Positions 6,461 through 8,892 of a DNA stretch of 8,892 nt are shown piece by piece. Source of the DNA: Elusimicrobiota bacterium (GTDB lineage: Bacteria; Elusimicrobiota; Elusimicrobia; Elusimicrobiales; Elusimicrobiaceae). How positions within the stretch are numbered: the first letter of the stretch is position 1; every line of letters begins with the position of its first letter. A program made the position numbers and the translations under genes. The DNA lies in contig JAIRLH010000079.1 of assembly GCA_031259485.1 (NCBI GenBank), forward strand, positions 1-8,892, in the 5' to 3' direction. The notes under the pieces were generated by a model that was not told the DNA's origin, did not search any database, and saw only the letters and a list, made by a program, of their open reading frames with translations.

Positions 6461-6489
6461 TTGACTTTATTTTGTCTAATTGTTATGCT
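6461..6489 (+). promoter_or_regulatory. Strong sigma70-type promoter of gdhA
   Basis: TTGACT (6461-6466) matches the -35 consensus at five of six positions. A 17-base spacer leads to TATGCT (6484-6489), and TGT directly before it makes an extended -10 (TGnTATGCT). The predicted start is near 6496, giving a leader of about 79 bases before gdhA. It is divergent from the rnhA promoter, with about 15 bases between the two sets of elements. Confidence 0.72.
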
Positions 6490-6505
6490 GGAGATAGATG
6501 TGCTT

Positions 6506-6574
6506 ATGTTAAAGAAAGCGCAGCCGCCGCGAGGCGTCTGCATTTTCATGGAAAGAATTAACGGAGAGAATTAA
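6506..6574 (+). other. Possible 22-codon leader ORF ending directly before gdhA
   Basis: An ATG at 6506 opens a 22-codon frame (MLKKAQPPRGVCIFMERING plus EN) whose TAA (6572-6574) abuts the gdhA ATG. It is in frame with gdhA. The only Shine-Dalgarno-like sequence, GGAG at 6490-6493, is 12 bases away and lies before the predicted transcription start, so translation is doubtful. No run of a single regulatory amino acid is present. Confidence 0.2.
6520..6541 (+). other. GNRA-capped hairpin in the gdhA leader
   Basis: GCAGCCGCC (6520-6528) and GGCGTCTGC (6533-6541) pair with one internal mismatch across the loop GCGA, a GNRA tetraloop. ATTTTC follows (6542-6547). The short T-run makes it look like a weak attenuator, but it could simply stabilise the message. 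It lies about 20 bases before the gdhA ribosome binding site and does not cover it. Confidence 0.4.
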
Positions 6575-7924
6575 ATGTCCACAAAAGCTTATATAAATTC
6601 AGTAATAGAAAGCGTAAAAAAGAAGGACCCTGCGGAACATCTTTTCCACCAAGCTGTTGAAGAGGTCTTAATAACGCTGGAGCCTATTTTGGCCGCACAG
6701 CCTAAATATAAGGAGAACGCCATCCTTGAAAGAATGGTTGAGCCGGAAAGGATTATCACCTTCCGCGTGCCGTGGGTTGACGACAAAGGCGCCGTGCGCG
6801 TGAACCGCGGATACCGCGTGCAGTTCAACAGCGCGATAGGGCCTTACAAAGGCGGCATAAGGTATCACGAGACAGTGACTTTGGCCACGCTTAAATTTTT
6901 AGGTTTTGAGCAGACTTTCAAAAACTCCCTCACCGGCCTGCCCATGGGCGGCGGCAAGGGCGGCAGCGATTTTGACACCCGCGGCAAGAGCGAGGGCGAA
7001 GTCATGCGTTTCTGCCAGGCTTTTATGAGCGAGCTTTTCCGTCATATCGGCCAGTTTACTGACGTTCCTGCCGGTGATTTGGGGCTGGGCGGCCGTGAAA
7101 TCGGGTATCTGTTCGGTCAATATAAAAAACTTACCAACCAGTATACGGGCGTGCTCACGGGCAAGGGGCTGGATTTCGGCGGTTCTTTAATCCGCACCGA
7201 GGCCACGGGCTACGGACTGGTTTACTTCGCCGAGGAAATGCTCAAAATCCGCAATGACGGCTTTAAGGGTAAAGTCTGCGTAATTTCCGGCGCGGGCAAT
7301 GTGGGCGTGCATACGGCCGAAAAGCTGCTGCATTTAGGCGCAAAAGTCGTGGGCTTCAGCGATTACGACGGCGCGGTTTATGATAAAGACGGCCTTACGG
7401 AAGAAAAGATTGCTTACCTTAAGGACCTTGTGTTCGTAAAACGCGGCAGTCTTAAGGAGTATAATAAAAAGTTTGAGAAAGCGGAGTTCTACGCCGGCAA
7501 GAAATCGTGGTTTATCCCGTGTTATGCCGCTTTCCCGACTTCACGCGAGAACGAGCTTGACGAAAACGACGCGCAGACGCTGGTCAAAAACGGCGTGAAA
7601 GCCGTCTGCGAGGGCGCCAATATGCCCTGCGGCCCGAAGGCTATTGAAGTCTTCAGGAAAAATAAAGTTCTTTACGCGCCCGGCAAGGCTTCAAACGCCG
7701 GCGGCGTGGGGACCTCCGGGCTGGAGATGACTCAGAACTCCATCCGTCTCAGTTGGACGAGGGAAGAGGTTGACGCGCACCTCAACAAAATTATGAAGAA
7801 TATTCATAATGCGTGCGTCAACGCCTACATGGAATACGGCGCGGACGGCGATTATATGCTGGGTGCCAACATAGCCGGCTTTAAAAAAGTGGCCGACGCC
7901 ATGATCGCCCAGGGCGTAGTATAG
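6575..7924 (+). CDS. gdhA: Glutamate dehydrogenase, probably NADP(H)-specific
   Basis: GdhA interconverts 2-oxoglutarate plus ammonium and glutamate in the cytoplasm, linking nitrogen assimilation and amino-acid catabolism to the TCA intermediates. The 449 residues match the hexameric small-subunit class (E. coli GdhA is 447). GPYKGGIR (89-96) carries a substrate-binding Lys. The catalytic Lys is K128 in PMGGGKGGSDFD, and the catalytic Asp is D168 in DVPAGDLGLGGREIG. The Rossmann loop is GAGNVG at 239-244. FSDYDG (261-266) follows the second beta strand; the Ser-Asp there resembles NADP-dependent enzymes, so NADP use is likely but not proven. KASNAGGVGTSGLEMTQNS (371-389) is a family signature. 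GGAGAG (6563-6568) sits six bases before the ATG. The gene has its own promoter and terminator, so it is a single-gene unit. Codon use matches the GC-richer core. Confidence 0.96.
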   Translation: MSTKAYINSVIESVKKKDPAEHLFHQAVEEVLITLEPILAAQPKYKENAILERMVEPERIITFRVPWVDDKGAVRVNRGYRVQFNSAIGPYKGGIRYHETVTLATLKFLGFEQTFKNSLTGLPMGGGKGGSDFDTRGKSEGEVMRFCQAFMSELFRHIGQFTDVPAGDLGLGGREIGYLFGQYKKLTNQYTGVLTGKGLDFGGSLIRTEATGYGLVYFAEEMLKIRNDGFKGKVCVISGAGNVGVHTAEKLLHLGAKVVGFSDYDGAVYDKDGLTEEKIAYLKDLVFVKRGSLKEYNKKFEKAEFYAGKKSWFIPCYAAFPTSRENELDENDAQTLVKNGVKAVCEGANMPCGPKAIEVFRKNKVLYAPGKASNAGGVGTSGLEMTQNSIRLSWTREEVDAHLNKIMKNIHNACVNAYMEYGADGDYMLGANIAGFKKVADAMIAQGVV

Positions 7925-7947
7925 CTTTGGCTGTTATTTGCCGTTTT

Positions 7948-7980
7948 CCCCCGCGCGTTTTCGCGCGGGGGATGTTTTTT
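7948..7980 (+). terminator. Strong intrinsic terminator of gdhA
   Basis: CCCCCGCGCG (7948-7957) pairs perfectly with CGCGCGGGGG (7962-7971) across a TTTT loop. A run of six T (7975-7980) follows after ATG. It lies 23 bases beyond the gdhA stop and is a textbook factor-independent terminator. Confidence 0.93.
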
Positions 7981-8026
7981 GTGGCGTATGACAGCCGTGT
8001 CCTGCGGTTTCATATGCGGCGGCAAA

Positions 8027-8069
8027 ATAGGTCTGAAGACCTATGGTCTGCAGGGTCTTTAGGCCCTTG
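8027..8069. other. Two adjacent small hairpins in the intergenic spacer
   Basis: ATAGGTC (8027-8033) pairs with GACCTAT (8038-8044) around a TGAA loop. CAGGGTC (8051-8057) pairs with GGCCCTTG (8062-8069) around TTTA, with one GU pair and a bulged T. They sit after the gdhA terminator and before the promoter of the next gene, so neither transcript obviously contains them. GGTCT recurs in both. No T-run follows, so they are not clear terminators. The function is unknown. Confidence 0.35.
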
Positions 8070-8075
8070 CTAAAA

Positions 8076-8103
8076 TTGATTTGTAATATTAAAATAATAT
8101 AAA
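8076..8103 (+). promoter_or_regulatory. Candidate promoter of the exported-protein gene
   Basis: TTGATT (8076-8081) and TATAAA (8098-8103) are separated by 16 bases in an AT-rich stretch. Transcription would begin near 8110, leaving a leader of about 13 bases that just includes the GGAGG ribosome binding site (8113-8117). Other -10-like hexamers occur nearby, such as TAATAT at 8084-8089, so the exact choice is uncertain. Confidence 0.45.
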
Positions 8104-8122
8104 AGTTGAACCGGAGGTTTTT

Positions 8123-8892
8123 ATGAACAGAAAATGTGTTCTTGTTTTGACGGTCTTTGTTTTGTCATCCGCTTGTTTTTGTCAGGAACTGCCGGACATA
8201 AAAGACACCCTTGAAACCGACAGACAGCAGTATGCGGTTATTGCGGATACCATCGCCGCCGCAAAAGATTCGGCCGCTGCGGCCGCTCATTCTGCCTGGC
8301 TGGAGGAGAGTAATAATCCGCAGTCCGCGCATATAATCTCTTTTGAAAGCATTCCAGAGCCGCAAAGGAACGTTGTCGGGCAATATTATGAACAGTTTGC
8401 GGGCTACCTGCAAACCTGCGACGGGATGAACCTGCAAAATACGGTTAAAAAAGCTAATGAGGAATTTCCGTATTTTTTAAGGGTTAATTTTAAATTTTTT
8501 GACTTCAAGCTTGATTTGGGCCATAATAGCGGGACTGTCCTTTCCCAAATGTTGGATTGGTCTCTGTCATGCAGGTTGACTTCGGAGGATATTTTAACGG
8601 TTTACGCCCTTAACAAACCGTTTCATGACAACCCTTCCCAGCTTGAAATATTAAGCAAGGCTGCAAAAGTCGACAGTTTTAAAGCCGCCGCAAAGTTTTT
8701 TGCCGAACGCCCCGTATGCAAATTGAGCTGCAAAAAGAGTTTTTTGAAGGAAGCGTTGCTGAGCAGTTTTAACAATCTGGAGACAATAAAAATGCTGCTT
8801 GCCAAAGTCGGCACGCCTTCGGTTGATTTTATTGTTTTGCTTATAAGGAAGCCGACGCTTTGTGATAAAGACGTCCCCGTTTTGCGGATGCT
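8123..8892 (+). CDS. Exported protein of unknown function, possible ankyrin-like helices (3' end outside window)
   Basis: I do not recognise this gene. The frame is open from the ATG at 8123 to the end of the window (256 codons). GGAGG at 8113-8117 lies five bases before the ATG and fixes the start. Residues 1-20 form a signal peptide: N-R-K, then a hydrophobic run, then LSSACFC-QELP. LSSAC resembles a lipobox, but Ser rather than Leu stands at -3, so lipoprotein or ordinary secretion are both possible. Residues 40-60 form an Ala-rich helix. Five cysteines (C99, C150, C199, C203, C247) are spread over the visible mature part, which could form disulphides outside the cytoplasm. From about 150 on, short helical segments such as NNLETIKMLLAKVGTPS (217-233) resemble ankyrin repeats, but no repeat is clean enough to count. 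The base composition is less GC-rich than gdhA. It begins a new transcription unit after a strong terminator. Confidence 0.72.
   Translation, partial: MNRKCVLVLTVFVLSSACFCQELPDIKDTLETDRQQYAVIADTIAAAKDSAAAAAHSAWLEESNNPQSAHIISFESIPEPQRNVVGQYYEQFAGYLQTCDGMNLQNTVKKANEEFPYFLRVNFKFFDFKLDLGHNSGTVLSQMLDWSLSCRLTSEDILTVYALNKPFHDNPSQLEILSKAAKVDSFKAAAKFFAERPVCKLSCKKSFLKEALLSSFNNLETIKMLLAKVGTPSVDFIVLLIRKPTLCDKDVPVLRM

Noticed and set aside
6575..7120. - strand open frames of 66-79 codons opposite gdhA
   Set aside because: They are antisense shadows of gdhA coding sequence, with no starts supported by ribosome binding sites.
1..8892. CRISPR array, insertion sequence, tRNA or phage attachment site
   Set aside because: No regularly spaced direct repeats, terminal inverted repeats with a transposase, cloverleaf or integrase was seen on either strand.

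Overview
This is bacterial chromosomal DNA. It contains a type A RNase P RNA gene, Shine-Dalgarno-type starts and sigma70-like promoters. The left end (dTDP-rhamnose genes plus a family 9 glycosyltransferase) suggests a Gram-negative-type cell that makes surface polysaccharide or LPS. The combination of B12-dependent ribonucleotide reductase, hexameric glutamate dehydrogenase and a moderate-to-high G+C core would suit an anaerobic amino-acid fermenter. Elusimicrobiota or a relative is a guess that the sequence alone does not settle.

Layout. (1) Bases 1-2780, + strand, clearly AT-rich: the 3' part of rmlD (rfbD), then rmlB (rfbB), then a GT9 glycosyltransferase. All three overlap and read as one operon end for dTDP-L-rhamnose and polysaccharide synthesis. 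(2) Bases 2889-6409, - strand, GC-richer: rnhA-like RNase HI, then rnpB (RNase P RNA), then nrdJ (class II ribonucleotide reductase), transcribed in that order and converging on the rml operon. (3) Bases 6461-7980, + strand: a gdhA transcription unit with a clear extended -10 promoter, a structured leader and a strong intrinsic terminator. (4) Bases 7981-8892: a short spacer with small hairpins, then the 5' part of an unrecognised exported protein that runs off the window.

Most of this is ordinary housekeeping DNA, and I see no large new gene system. Three details deserve attention. First, the P4 helix of the RNase P RNA, normally near-invariant, carries changes on both strands that keep the helix and its bulged U intact. 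Second, the RNase HI protein ends in a flexible Pro/Ala/Lys tail with a QPELF pentapeptide that resembles a sliding-clamp-binding motif. Third, two perfect, inverted DnaA boxes form a hairpin between rnpB and nrdJ. This hairpin could act both as the rnpB terminator and as a DnaA switch overlapping the nrdJ promoter.
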